Shown piece by piece: positions 29,136 to 38,155 of a DNA stretch of 64,000 nt (position 1 is the stretch's first letter; the number at the start of each line of letters is the position of its first letter). The DNA comes from Paramoeba atlantica (Eukaryota; Discosea). The stretch lies in assembly GCA_977017575.1 (NCBI GenBank), contig CDRNVI010000044.1, positions 62,001-126,000 of the forward strand. Direction: 5' to 3'. A program made the position numbers and the translations under genes. The notes below the pieces were generated by a model. It was not told where the DNA came from, did no database searches, and saw only the letters and a list, made by a program, of their open reading frames with translations.

Positions 29136-30110
29136 CTATATGTCGTGCTCCGATTCGCTAGGTTCTGTTTCATCTTCCCCTTCGCTTTTGTATCCGTCTT
29201 CAGTTGTCTGTGTATCGGCTGGCGCTTTACAAAGATAAGTCAATTTATTTAGATTCCCTCGAAGAAACATTTGAGTGGCGATTACATCGCTATCAAGGGA
29301 GGCTTGACGCGGATTATACTTCCATCCCATAATGGAAAGCAGGGAATCACATGCCGTGGCGATTGGCGGCACCCACAAGTAGTGACGAGCGGCTTGGTAT
29401 ATAGATGGAAAGTTTTCTTTTCCGACATCTTCCCACCATTTCCATACGGAGGTGTGCACGGAGGGTTGCCAATCAAAGTTCTTACAATTAATATAAGAGT
29501 TCCATTCGTCTTCTGAAATATAAAAAAGAGGTTCTTCACTCTGAAAAACGTCGTTTGCCACATCAACGTTAATAACGGGGCATTGTGCTGTCGGATGCTT
29601 CCTGCTCAAAAAAATGTTCAATGGAGAAAAACTCATTACTGCGCACCAATAGTACATGTATGCTTTATTTTCAAGTCGCTGTTTATGCTTCTGTAGGGAT
29701 TTTATTAACTCAGGATTAGCATTTTCCTTCTCACTTTCAGACTTCAATCGCTGTTAAATTGGATACGGGACCAATGCCATGGGCTCATTGGTCATATCTG
29801 ACAACTTTTTCAACGACTTGTGGACAACCTCTAACTGTTACTCTTACTCTCTAATATTTCGCGTGCTTGTCCCATCAAATCTTGGGGGTCGCTTTCTTTT
29901 ATAATTTCCGCACATTTCTTGATAGAATCCGACGCATTTCCCGAAGTAACTTCATCGTATACAAACCGAGTAATGGGAGATTTTCTGCAATGTACTGCAA
30001 ACTTTCGAAGCGGCCGGTACACCATCTGGTAGCTCCACCCAATTTAGGGGCAGGTAATTTATTTATTCGCTTCGTGCGTTCCACAGCTTCCATGATCAAG
30101 GGGCCTTTTT
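29136..30110 (-). pseudogene. hAT transposase fragment, C-terminal half
   Basis: The minus strand from about 30110 reads PAPKLGGATRWCTGRFESL (the hAT T-R-W segment), then ITRFVYDEVTSGNASDSIK. After two visible disruptions (a frame change near 29985 and stops near 29760-29830) the dimerisation domain follows at 29747-29136: WKWWEDVGKENFPSIYQAA, RHYLWVPPIATACDSLLS and FLRGNLNKLTYLC. The catalytic front half is missing. It ends beside the 5' part of a CRE LINE at about 30125. Confidence 0.75.
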
Positions 30111-30169
30111 CTACTAGTTCAAGTTGTATATATTCTACTAGTTCAAGGTTGTTGTATTCTTTACGTTTT

Positions 30170-30514
30170 ATGGGCGTGACCACCCGCGCCAAGGCACAAG
30201 AAACGGGGGAAACTCCTGTAATTTTGCCTCTTTTGCCGAATCGAAGGAAAAAGAAACCGCCCACAGTGTCGCCGCCCCCTCCCCCAAGCACAGCCTCCAC
30301 ATCACCACCGCCCTGCCCAGCGTCAACACCCGAAAAGTCAACACCAGAAAGGGCTCCGGAAAAAGCGGACAAAGGAAACCAGCAGCCTCTGAGATCTGTA
30401 AACACTTTCACGCCTTCATTGCAGACCCCGAGACCGTTAATTATATCTATACAGGGCATTACCTGTAGAGTAATAAAGTCTAACAGGACGTACGCATATG
30501 ACGTCGCCTGCTAG
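30170..30514 (+). pseudogene. CRE LINE 5' part (copy f)
   Basis: ATG at 30170 starts MGVTTRAKAQETGETPVILP, which aligns with the first residues of the LINE at 21740 and is followed by the same RRKKK and Pro-rich stretch (PPPPPSTASTSPPPCP). Only about 110 codons remain before the 3' end of the minus-strand R2/HERO-like LINE. Since the CRE LINE at 36 kb is in the same orientation and lacks a 5' end, the two could be one copy split by that LINE. Confidence 0.75.
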
Positions 30515-30522
30515 ACCATTTG

Positions 30523-33500
30523 CTAACCAAAGCTTTGGTTGTCCCATAAAGGGGATTCCCTTTTCAGCCAGAGTTGAAAGCTGCTCCGGATCGCCGTTCG
30601 GATGACTTCGACACGGCACTTATCTGAGAGTGCCTTGTCACCCAAAAAGAGACGGTTGATGTGACGCAGCGTCGTAGAAGGGAGACCTCTAGCTCCAACT
30701 TCAAAGCATATCAAGTGGCAGTCTGAGTACCTTATTTTTCGTCGGTGTAGAATATTTATGTACTTTTCTACTTTTCGGCAGTGGGCTTCGTGTACGTTTT
30801 CCTCCCAGGGCATCGTCAACTCAACGATAAATTCAGTTCCGTCGTTGAGTTTGACGATTCCATCTGGGCGGAGCTGTGTTTCCAGGTCGGACCACCATGC
30901 GGGTAGTTGACGTAGGTGTGGGAGATCAAAATGTGCCTCTGCGGTATGGGGGGAAGAGAGTATCGCGTTTGCAAAGGTGGAGAGTACACAATCATGGCGA
31001 TATGTGTAACGTCCCTGTTCTAGTGATACCTTGCACGAGGATAAGAGGTGTCGTAATGTTTCCGGTTCTTGTTTACAAATTCGGCATTGTACTGTATCTG
31101 TGCCGTGAATTCCCCATGTCCTCAGCATTGTCCTAGTAGGGAGAGTGTTTTGTACCATTAAAGAAGTTGCGAAGCGGCTAAGGGAAGTGCTACGTAATCC
31201 GTTTATCGCGGCGCTGAAATCTTTCGCCTGTTCTTCCTCGGAGGCTATATCCCACCACTGAATAGCGAACGTTGACCTGCGGCGTAGTGCGTTGATCATT
31301 CGGTCCTCATTAAGCTCAAGAAGAGTTCGTTTTGCGAGGTCGCGATCGTCCAGTATGTGTGTGATGTCACATGCTGGTCGAATTTGGCCTTTCCTGCGCT
31401 TATGTTCTTCAGCCCGTATTCTTTCCTGCAGTGCGGCGGTAACGTTCGGGTCTCGGGACCGCTTCATTTGACAGAGAAGATCAGCTGTACAGTCCTCCCA
31501 GAGTCTGGACAAGCTGCAGATGTTCCATCCACGCTGAGAGTAGATTGCTTCGCTGCATGTAGTTCTAGCCGCATTGATCCACCGTTTCAGGGAGTGAGTA
31601 CACATTTTCTGAAGGCGTAAAATAAAGTTTAGCGTGATACATGGGTGTATAGTAAAGGTGAAGCGTAGCCGAGAGATGATTGCGTGTTGATATATCCAAA
31701 TTTTTGATGGGAGGTCGTGGGCCGACTGGTCAATGTTATGAAGCCATCGCTTCAATAAGGGCCTAACTTTCGTGAAAAGGGCTCGGGATTGTTGAGAACC
31801 GGGGGCAATATTCATGCCAAGAAACGTACTTCCTTCGTCGCATATATGCGGTATAGCTTCGTTCTTGATGAAAATTTGAGGACGTCGTGTCACGTAGCCG
31901 GGGTGTTCATCATTTTTCTTGGACGCCATATATTGGACTCTGTACTTTTTGACGTTGATGGAAAGGCCAAGCGAACCGAGTACCGTGGATAGTGTTTCAA
32001 CAGCCAGTTGAATTTCTTTTTCACTATTCGTCAGGACCGTGAGATCGTCGGCGTACGCTTTTAGGAAGCTTTTTGGAAATCCAGGGAGGTTCAATCCAAA
32101 TGAGGGAAACGATTTTGCCATGTAACGTAGGGCTAGCTCCATAATCACCAGAAAGAGCGTAGGAGAGAGAGTGTCACCTTGTAAGACACCTCGTTTAGCT
32201 GGGATCGCGCTGGACAGACCTTCGTAACATTTAATGCGGGTACTTGCGTCAGTGTATAAGCATTGGACGTATTTAATAATGTTTGGGGAGATTCTCGCCC
32301 ATTCCAGTGCTTCAAAGATGATGTTGCGGGGGACTGAACCAAAGGCGTTACTGAGGTCTAGCTGGGCCATGCAATAGTTCCACTTGCTCTTCCGGTAGTG
32401 GCGTAGGAGCTCTGAGAGGGATTGCGTATGTTCGAGAGTACCGTTAATGGCGGGGAGAAAGCCTTTCTGTATCTTGGGGTCAATGACAGAGGCTTCAAGT
32501 AGGAATTTCGTCATTTTCCGGCTGATGATGGAATGCCGGAGTTTCCCTAGTACGCTAGTCAGGCCGATGGGACGCCAGTTTTGTGGGTTGTCAGGCTCCC
32601 CTTTTTTGTAAATGAGGCGAGTGACGGATATTTTCCACGACGTCGGACATGTGCTGAAGCGCACTAGCGCGTTGAAGACGTTTGCCATGTGGGTGTGGGA
32701 GCTGTGGCATCGCTTTAGAGTCTGGTACGTAATGGAGTCCTGGCCTGGAGCACTGCTGTTTTTCTTTGATGTGAGAGCGTTCGAAATGTCGATTGAAGCC
32801 AGTTCGTCCCAGGTCATTTCTGCCAGAGGACGGTTTCCGAGGACGTCGTGGGGTGGTAAGTGATGCACTGTAGTGGGGTCCGTAAGTAATGTTGTGAACA
32901 CACTTTCCACTTTCTGTACATTGCAAGTCGGATAGGCCGGTACACTTTCTGCTTCTGTCCTTTTGTCCAAGGTTTGACTCGCAGCCGTCCATGGATTGCG
33001 GTTGAATTGTTGAAGTGCCCAGCGACTTTCCAGTTCCCGTTTTTGGGCCATGGCTTCTGCGCTGTATATACGTTCCGCCTTTTTGGTTTCCTTAATCTTT
33101 TGTTTCAACGCCATGCGGGGAGCCTTGCCGTGTGTGTATCGCAGCTTCATTTGTAGTTGTTTTACATGTCGAGAGAAGGAAAAGGCAACTTTTTCGCTTT
33201 CTAATGGACGGACTTTCCCCTTTGTGTGTCCTCGAGCCGTTCGGATAATGAAACCCTTCCTGGAGTCGACGTCTCGCGCCACTTCATATGCCGACACCGC
33301 TAGTATTGCACTCAGTAGTTCTGCGTTATGGACGGCGGAGAGTGCGTCGCCAGAGACAGTGAGCAAGGTGTTGCATCTGTGGAGGGCCCTACGTTCCACC
33401 TCGTGCCAGTGCGCGTCAGCCAAGTTTATGTTTAACTTGCCCCCCTGGATGTATCGTGCCGTGCGGAAAAAGTACTCCGTCTCGTCGAGTGGTCTCGGAG

Positions 33501-33606
33501 AGGAAGCGGAAGTGGGGGGGGTTAAGTTCGGGGTGTTCTTGCTCTTGTCCTGCGTTGGGGCTCCCCTCAGAGTCTCCTTCGATTCCCTGATCGAGGGATG
33601 GTCCAT
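30523..33606 (-). CDS. R2/HERO-like reverse transcriptase with CCHC finger and restriction-like endonuclease
   Basis: 1,027 codons, ATG at 33606, no break. RT boxes: SAPGQDSITYQTLKRCH (~300), PQNWRPIGLTSVLGKL, QKGFLPAINGTLEHTQ, YCMAQLDLSNAFGSVP (catalytic Asp), AKRGVLQGDTLSPTLFLV, LKAYADDLTVLTNS (YADD) and TFLGMNIAPG. A C-terminal CCHC finger CRICKQEPETLRHLLSSC follows, then the endonuclease: LRPDGIVKLNDGTEFIVELT with Glu where R2 usually has Asp, and a downstream KVEKYINIL. It nicks its target and primes cDNA on it. The upstream protein's frame overlaps the first 190 bp. Confidence 0.9.
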   Translation of the reverse strand: MDHPSIRESKETLRGAPTQDKSKNTPNLTPPTSASSPRPLDETEYFFRTARYIQGGKLNINLADAHWHEVERRALHRCNTLLTVSGDALSAVHNAELLSAILAVSAYEVARDVDSRKGFIIRTARGHTKGKVRPLESEKVAFSFSRHVKQLQMKLRYTHGKAPRMALKQKIKETKKAERIYSAEAMAQKRELESRWALQQFNRNPWTAASQTLDKRTEAESVPAYPTCNVQKVESVFTTLLTDPTTVHHLPPHDVLGNRPLAEMTWDELASIDISNALTSKKNSSAPGQDSITYQTLKRCHSSHTHMANVFNALVRFSTCPTSWKISVTRLIYKKGEPDNPQNWRPIGLTSVLGKLRHSIISRKMTKFLLEASVIDPKIQKGFLPAINGTLEHTQSLSELLRHYRKSKWNYCMAQLDLSNAFGSVPRNIIFEALEWARISPNIIKYVQCLYTDASTRIKCYEGLSSAIPAKRGVLQGDTLSPTLFLVIMELALRYMAKSFPSFGLNLPGFPKSFLKAYADDLTVLTNSEKEIQLAVETLSTVLGSLGLSINVKKYRVQYMASKKNDEHPGYVTRRPQIFIKNEAIPHICDEGSTFLGMNIAPGSQQSRALFTKVRPLLKRWLHNIDQSAHDLPSKIWIYQHAIISRLRFTFTIHPCITLNFILRLQKMCTHSLKRWINAARTTCSEAIYSQRGWNICSLSRLWEDCTADLLCQMKRSRDPNVTAALQERIRAEEHKRRKGQIRPACDITHILDDRDLAKRTLLELNEDRMINALRRRSTFAIQWWDIASEEEQAKDFSAAINGLRSTSLSRFATSLMVQNTLPTRTMLRTWGIHGTDTVQCRICKQEPETLRHLLSSCKVSLEQGRYTYRHDCVLSTFANAILSSPHTAEAHFDLPHLRQLPAWWSDLETQLRPDGIVKLNDGTEFIVELTMPWEENVHEAHCRKVEKYINILHRRKIRYSDCHLICFEVGARGLPSTTLRHINRLFLGDKALSDKCRVEVIRTAIRSSFQLWLKRESPLWDNQSFG

Positions 33607-35430
33607 AGATTTTGCAGCATGGATGGCTGCATTTGAGTTTACTTATGCATCGATGTTGGCATGGGTGCGTCCGCTTCAAGGAGGAGGCGTGGTCACGCGA
33701 AATAATCTCGTATGGTGGAAGTGTTGGGACCGTTTGGGGCTTTGATGGCTGTACTTCTTCTTTGTCGTCGGTGCGAAGGAGCAGAACGATCCGAAACGCC
33801 GATAACCCAGGGACCGCTCTCCCGTTCAGTACCGTATTTACCGCTTTACCCATTGAGCTAGGTGATGCGTAGTGGTTGTATAATTCCAGGCGGCTGTCGT
33901 GAAAAAGAGATACCCAGTTCGCGTGGCGAGAAATGTGACTTGTTGAGTCTACTCTACTAACTTCTAAAAAGTCACATGCTCTCTTTTCCATAAATTCGTC
34001 TACGGTACACGTTTCTACGACGATGTCGTGTGCTGCACTTTTCCCATTGAGCGCTTTGGACAGGGCGGCTTCAGCCCCCTGGGGGGAAGGGATACGACTA
34101 CGCACAAGTTGGCTTACGCATGCTGCATGCACATCCGGGAAATATCTCCATGTGTTGTCGTTGACGAGGCGGAGTTTGACAGGTTTTGACCGGGACTGGA
34201 TAAAGTGGAAACGTTGCTTGTGTCGGTTATGGGTTACGGGATGCGTGGGGTCCTGGGGCGGCGGGAGATACTGTGACGGGCTGTCGGGAGTTTGTGTGGG
34301 AGTCTGGGGACCCTCGGATTCATCCGAATGTAAATGGGTGTCCAGTTGTGATGGGGGTAAGAGGCTTCCTTGTTCAAGCGGCGGGCTTTGTATTCGCCCT
34401 ACGCTGTGCGCTTGTTGGAAAACCCAGGATGGGACTTCGTCATCGCCATTCTCATTCCGCGGACTGTGTTGGTGTGCTGGGGAAGATGAGTCCAAGAGAA
34501 TGATACTTTCCGGTGCCTTGTTTTTGGGAGTCGGGATGGCTGGTTCCCTGGCAACGGCACGGCCAGCTGTCGTAGTGGTTGTGTTTAGGGACGGTGTGAC
34601 GAGATTCTTGGGAAGGGTACATGGGCCGGTGGGTAGAGTATCCTGCCCATCCAGTTTGCTTATCGGTGTGTCAAGCGAAGTCAACGGTGTGCCAGTGCGT
34701 TTGCAGCAAGGATGGCCGCACCCTGCTTTGTTCTTACATTTATGCTTACAGGGCTCGACACGGTCTGCTTGTTCGGAGGCGGGGCCTAGGCCTTGCTTGC
34801 AGCACACGTGCTTACATTGATCTTTACTCTTGCAGATATGCTTGCATACTCTAGTTAAGGCGTGGACCTGAAGTTGTGTTGGAGATTTAGGTTTGGGGAG
34901 GCTTTGGGAGTCCGGAGTTTGACATGGAACGCCGTTGAAAAGTAGGAATTTGGCAAGCGAGCAGGCAGTTGATGCCACGGCACGACCGACGGTAACAGTG
35001 GGTGATTTTTGATGGGGAGTAACCTCCTTGGGTGGGGGTACATGTAAATCGTGTTCGTCTTTTGGACAGGGTGCTATTGTGTACGACAAGCGTTCCTGTC
35101 CGGTGCTGCTGTGAGGTCGTACGGTTACCGCCGGGGTTGAGGGAGTGCCGTTAGCGTACGGTTGAGTGCGGCTTGAAAACAGATATCGTGTTGCAGCTCG
35201 CGCTGCCATGCCAAGTAGGTTGCTTGATTTCGGTACTTTCACATCCTGTGTTACGCGGTCACGGGTGCATGGCGGTGACGTTTCGTCCCTTTGTCGCGTA
35301 CTTGGAGCTTCTTTGGGCCCGGATTCTTGGCCGCTCGCCGTAGTGCTCGTGAGTTCGTATGTTGTTGGTGTAAGATTACGTTTGCAACATGGGTGCCCGC
35401 AGGTCTGTTTGTTTTTACAGACATGCTACG
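33416..35430 (-). CDS. LINE first protein, rear part: CxHxC finger array and unknown domain
   Basis: The frame ends at 33416, inside the RT gene. It contains a degraded-looking finger near 35400 (HVCKNKQTCGHPCC), two adjacent fingers near 34850-34700 (CKHICKSKDQCKHVCC, CKHKCKNKAGCGHPCC), a Ser/Pro-rich linker, a compact region of about 150 residues starting KPVKLRLVNDNTWRYFPDV that I do not recognise, and a last finger CQHRCISKLKCSHPCC near 33650. The pattern is C-x-H-x-C-x5-C-x-H-x-C-C. From memory it recalls the C-terminal finger of HFM1/MER3 helicases; that is not proven here. Possible role: nucleic-acid binding. Confidence 0.7.
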
Positions 35431-35956
35431 TTGTACCGGCATTACACTCACAGCCGTGATCACCTTTACGTCTTCTCTTGCATCCACCGGTGCGTCACTT
35501 CTCTTATTGTTGTACGTATCCGGTTTTGCTACGCGTACCAGGTGTCGTTTGCAGCATGGGTGTTCACAGTGAGCTTTGTCCTTGCAGCGGTGTTTGCATT
35601 CCGGAACCGTTTGTTGTGTGGTGGGGGGGACGGGGTGAGGGGGAAGTTCGTTTGTGTGAGGAGTGACCAGGATATGTGGCCGCGTTACACCCCGCTTGCA
35701 ACAGGGGTGTCCGCAGGTGCTTTTGTCCTTACAAGGATGTTTGCATGGAGCTGGGGGTGCTTCTCCTGTGTCGCTGGTAAGGGACTCATTGCTCTTTTGG
35801 GATATGAGAGCCTGGACGGTTCGGGTAGCAGATTTTGCAACCCTGTCTGCGGGAGTGCCTTTCAGGGACAGGTTTTTGTTTTGGTTAGACACGTCGCGTG
35901 GTCTCTTAGGAGACTGCGACGCCTGGTGTGTGCCCTTCCCTAGTAGTAAGCAAAAC
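35251..35956 (-). CDS. LINE first protein, front part with two CxHxC fingers
   Basis: A likely start is the ATG at about 35956 (MFCLLLGKGTHQ). It has two fingers: CKHPCKDKSTCGHPCC near 35740 and CKHRCKDKAHCEHPCC near 35600. Past about 35430 the frame loses the pattern while the neighbouring frame gains it, so one frameshift (or a programmed slip) separates this part from the rear part. Upstream, 35957-36075 stays open but reads as hydrophobic, unlike the rest. Confidence 0.7.
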
Positions 35957-36052
35957 ATGTCGTTGTAAAGGGTAGGGAAAAGAAAAAAAATCAACAAGGT
36001 AAGGTCATGCATTCGATGTCGCGGAGATCGCGAATGAGGACACACATCACGT

Positions 36053-37443
36053 TTGACGGCAAGTCCCCCACCCATCCTGAATCAAATGCAAAAGATAGTT
36101 TCGCAAACTTCACCGGACGCAACGCTTACTTACGCAAAAGCACTCTCATGCTCCCCCGTCAGATCTCCAGGCAAAGATGCTAGAGCGGAAGAAACGGAAG
36201 AAACGGAGAGGACAACCGATGACATAGTGTTGCGACCGCTGAATCCGACTGCACGCATCCTCTCTTACGAAGAACTCTTTCAGCAAAGGAAAGAACGTAA
36301 GGAAGCACGCTGGAAATTTCACGAAGCTCTGCGCCAGGAAAGAATGAGGAAAGAGAGCCTAACTGCAGGTTCAAACGTCTCGCAGAACTCTACCGGATCG
36401 CACTCCCCATCATCCCCACCACCCACTTCACCGCTACAAGCCACCAAATCCGGCGAACGTGTTTCCACGGAGAACAACCATCCCTACCTCCACCGCTCAG
36501 CCCGCCAGCCTCAGTGAAAAACTCCACGGTAACAATACCCTCGAAACTGTTCTCGAAGGATCTGCTGACAAATATTTTCCGTCGACGCGAGAAGAGAGCT
36601 CCAGTAAACGAGGAGTTTAACGATACTACACCAACAAGTTCCTCAACCGTGGCGAAAGCAACTGCCGATTCCTCGCACCTTGATGCTCAGACGAATGGCA
36701 CACCGGCGCCCACCATTCAGCTACAACCGGAAGATCAATTCAGGGACTGCGAGTCTCCTTTGACGGAGGTGCCAAGAGATGCTCTGAACGATTTTTCAAT
36801 CCAAGAAGGAAAACAAAGTGAGGAGGAGATCGTGGAGAGCTTCCTAACCACAGTTAATCCAACTGTCAACTTTCCCATTCCGCCGGACCAAATTTGGGAG
36901 GAAGCTCAGGGTGCCGAACCAGGTGACACATGTCTTATCGCTTGGAGTTTCGATCGCACACCAAAGTTAAATGTCTCGAAAGGAATCGTAACGCTGATGC
37001 GGAAACGTGGGAGCAGGAGTTAGATAACGTTAAGCTATTCCGGCATACATGGACACAAGAGGGGAGAAACGTTCTCGGGGCACCTCCCACCGCATGCGAA
37101 TGTACGCGTCTTTCAAATAGTATGGACCAAGTTATCATGTTCCCCCGCCCCAAAATCTAAGAATGCCGCATGTGCGCACACGGAACAAGATTTAGACTAT
37201 GAACCTATGCCTACTCTACGCACTGTGAGTCCAGAATTCATGCCATGTGTCATTGCGATTTATAGAGACATAATTCGCGAATACGCGGATAGCACATACC
37301 CGGAACGAAACAAAATCTGGCACAGGATACTATCAGCCATGAAATTCTCACTCGCTACGGTGCGGAAAGCCAACGCCAAACGTCGACGCCGTCGTCCCGC
37401 CTTATCTCCTTCGGGCGAGACTTTCTCCGCTGAGCAAAGTTAA
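36053..37443 (+). pseudogene. CRE LINE N-terminal region (copy g), broken
   Basis: Several frames follow each other: 36053-36517 (TLTYAKALSCSPVRSP, then a charged helix QQRKERKEARWKFHEALR), 36514-37023 (TTVNPTVNFPIPPDQIW and CLIAWSFDRTPKLNVSKGIV, the shared module) and 37207-37443 (FMPCVIAIYRDIIREYADST ... KIWHRILSAMKFSLATVRKA and an Arg run). Disruptions lie near 36517, near 37020 and at the stop at 37441. The modules match copies a and e in order, so this was one protein. Confidence 0.75.
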
Positions 37444-37452
37444 AACCCCTCT

Positions 37453-38155
37453 GTGTCGGACACGCGCGCAATAAAGAAAGCAATCAGCATGGTGCTCGAC
37501 GGGTGTGTTTCTAAGGCTTCCAGAATCCTTGATCAGGAAGTCGCGCCGCGCAAATTGAGTGATGATGACACGATTAAGAAACTGAAAGAGCTACATCCCG
37601 ATCATCCAACAACCTTTTCCTTACCACCTGATGCCCCTTTAACTGCCTGCATCACTTCCAACGAAATTCGAGAGGCCGGAAGACGTATGGCCAAAGGGGC
37701 TGCACCAGGTCCCACCGGAACAACCGACTCGATTATGCGTTTGCTACTCGATGATGAGATATGTTGCTCGAGTCTTTGCCACATGTTTACAGATCTTATC
37801 AACGGGGGTCTTTCAAAAGAGGTGATGCACCGTCTAAAGCGCGCACGAATAGTAGCTATTCCCAAACCTTCAGGAGGAGTCCGCCCAATCGCGGTCGGTG
37901 AAACCATGCTTAAGCTAGCAGAAATCATCTTATTGCAGAGGTACGAAAAAACGTTGTTACCGCTCTTTGCGCCCATACAATACGGTGTTATGATTAAGGC
38001 TGGGTGTGAACAAATCGTCCATGAACTCTCCGAACTATACCACGAGGGATGCAGTATTCTATCAATCGATTTGAGGAACGCGTTTAATTCCCCACCACGG
38101 GACGAAATTGCGAAAGCAGTATTCGGATTTCAATCGCTACGACCCTTTTGGCGTA
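37453..38155 (+). CDS. CRE LINE RT, front part (copy g)
   Basis: Begins after an in-frame stop at 37441. It has AIKKAISMVLDGCVSKASRIL, AKGAAPGPTGTTDSIMRLLL, PSGGVRPIAVGETMLKLAE and LSIDLRNAFNSPPRDEIA (catalytic Asp). The frame is cut at 38155 by the pogo-like element; reading across one TA, it resumes at 40557 (IFAAEYSEPSELLYYG). Confidence 0.85.

Larger units (their letters stand above)
30515..35990 (-). mobile_element. R2/HERO-like non-LTR retrotransposon with finger-array first protein
   Basis: On the minus strand a first protein region (35956 to 33416) rich in CxHxC fingers is followed by an overlapping RT-endonuclease frame (33606-30523). The 3' UTR is almost absent: the stop at 30523 is about 8 bp from unrelated sequence. 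A related fragment lies at 59720-60500. Imperfect direct repeats around GCAT..GA.GTCGC at 30491-30504 and 36008-36021 could be a diverged target duplication. Confidence 0.8.

Noticed and set aside
33050-33745. 231-codon plus-strand frame
   Set aside because: Antisense of the overlap between the finger-array protein and the RT frame of the R2/HERO-like LINE.
34023-35968. Plus-strand frames of 60-265 codons opposite the finger-array protein
   Set aside because: They mirror the Cys/His-rich minus-strand coding sequence and show no domain of their own.
35957-36075. N-terminal hydrophobic extension of the finger-array protein as a signal peptide
   Set aside because: The stretch lies beyond the likely LINE 5' end and continues into CRE LINE sequence; a start at about 35956 is more natural.
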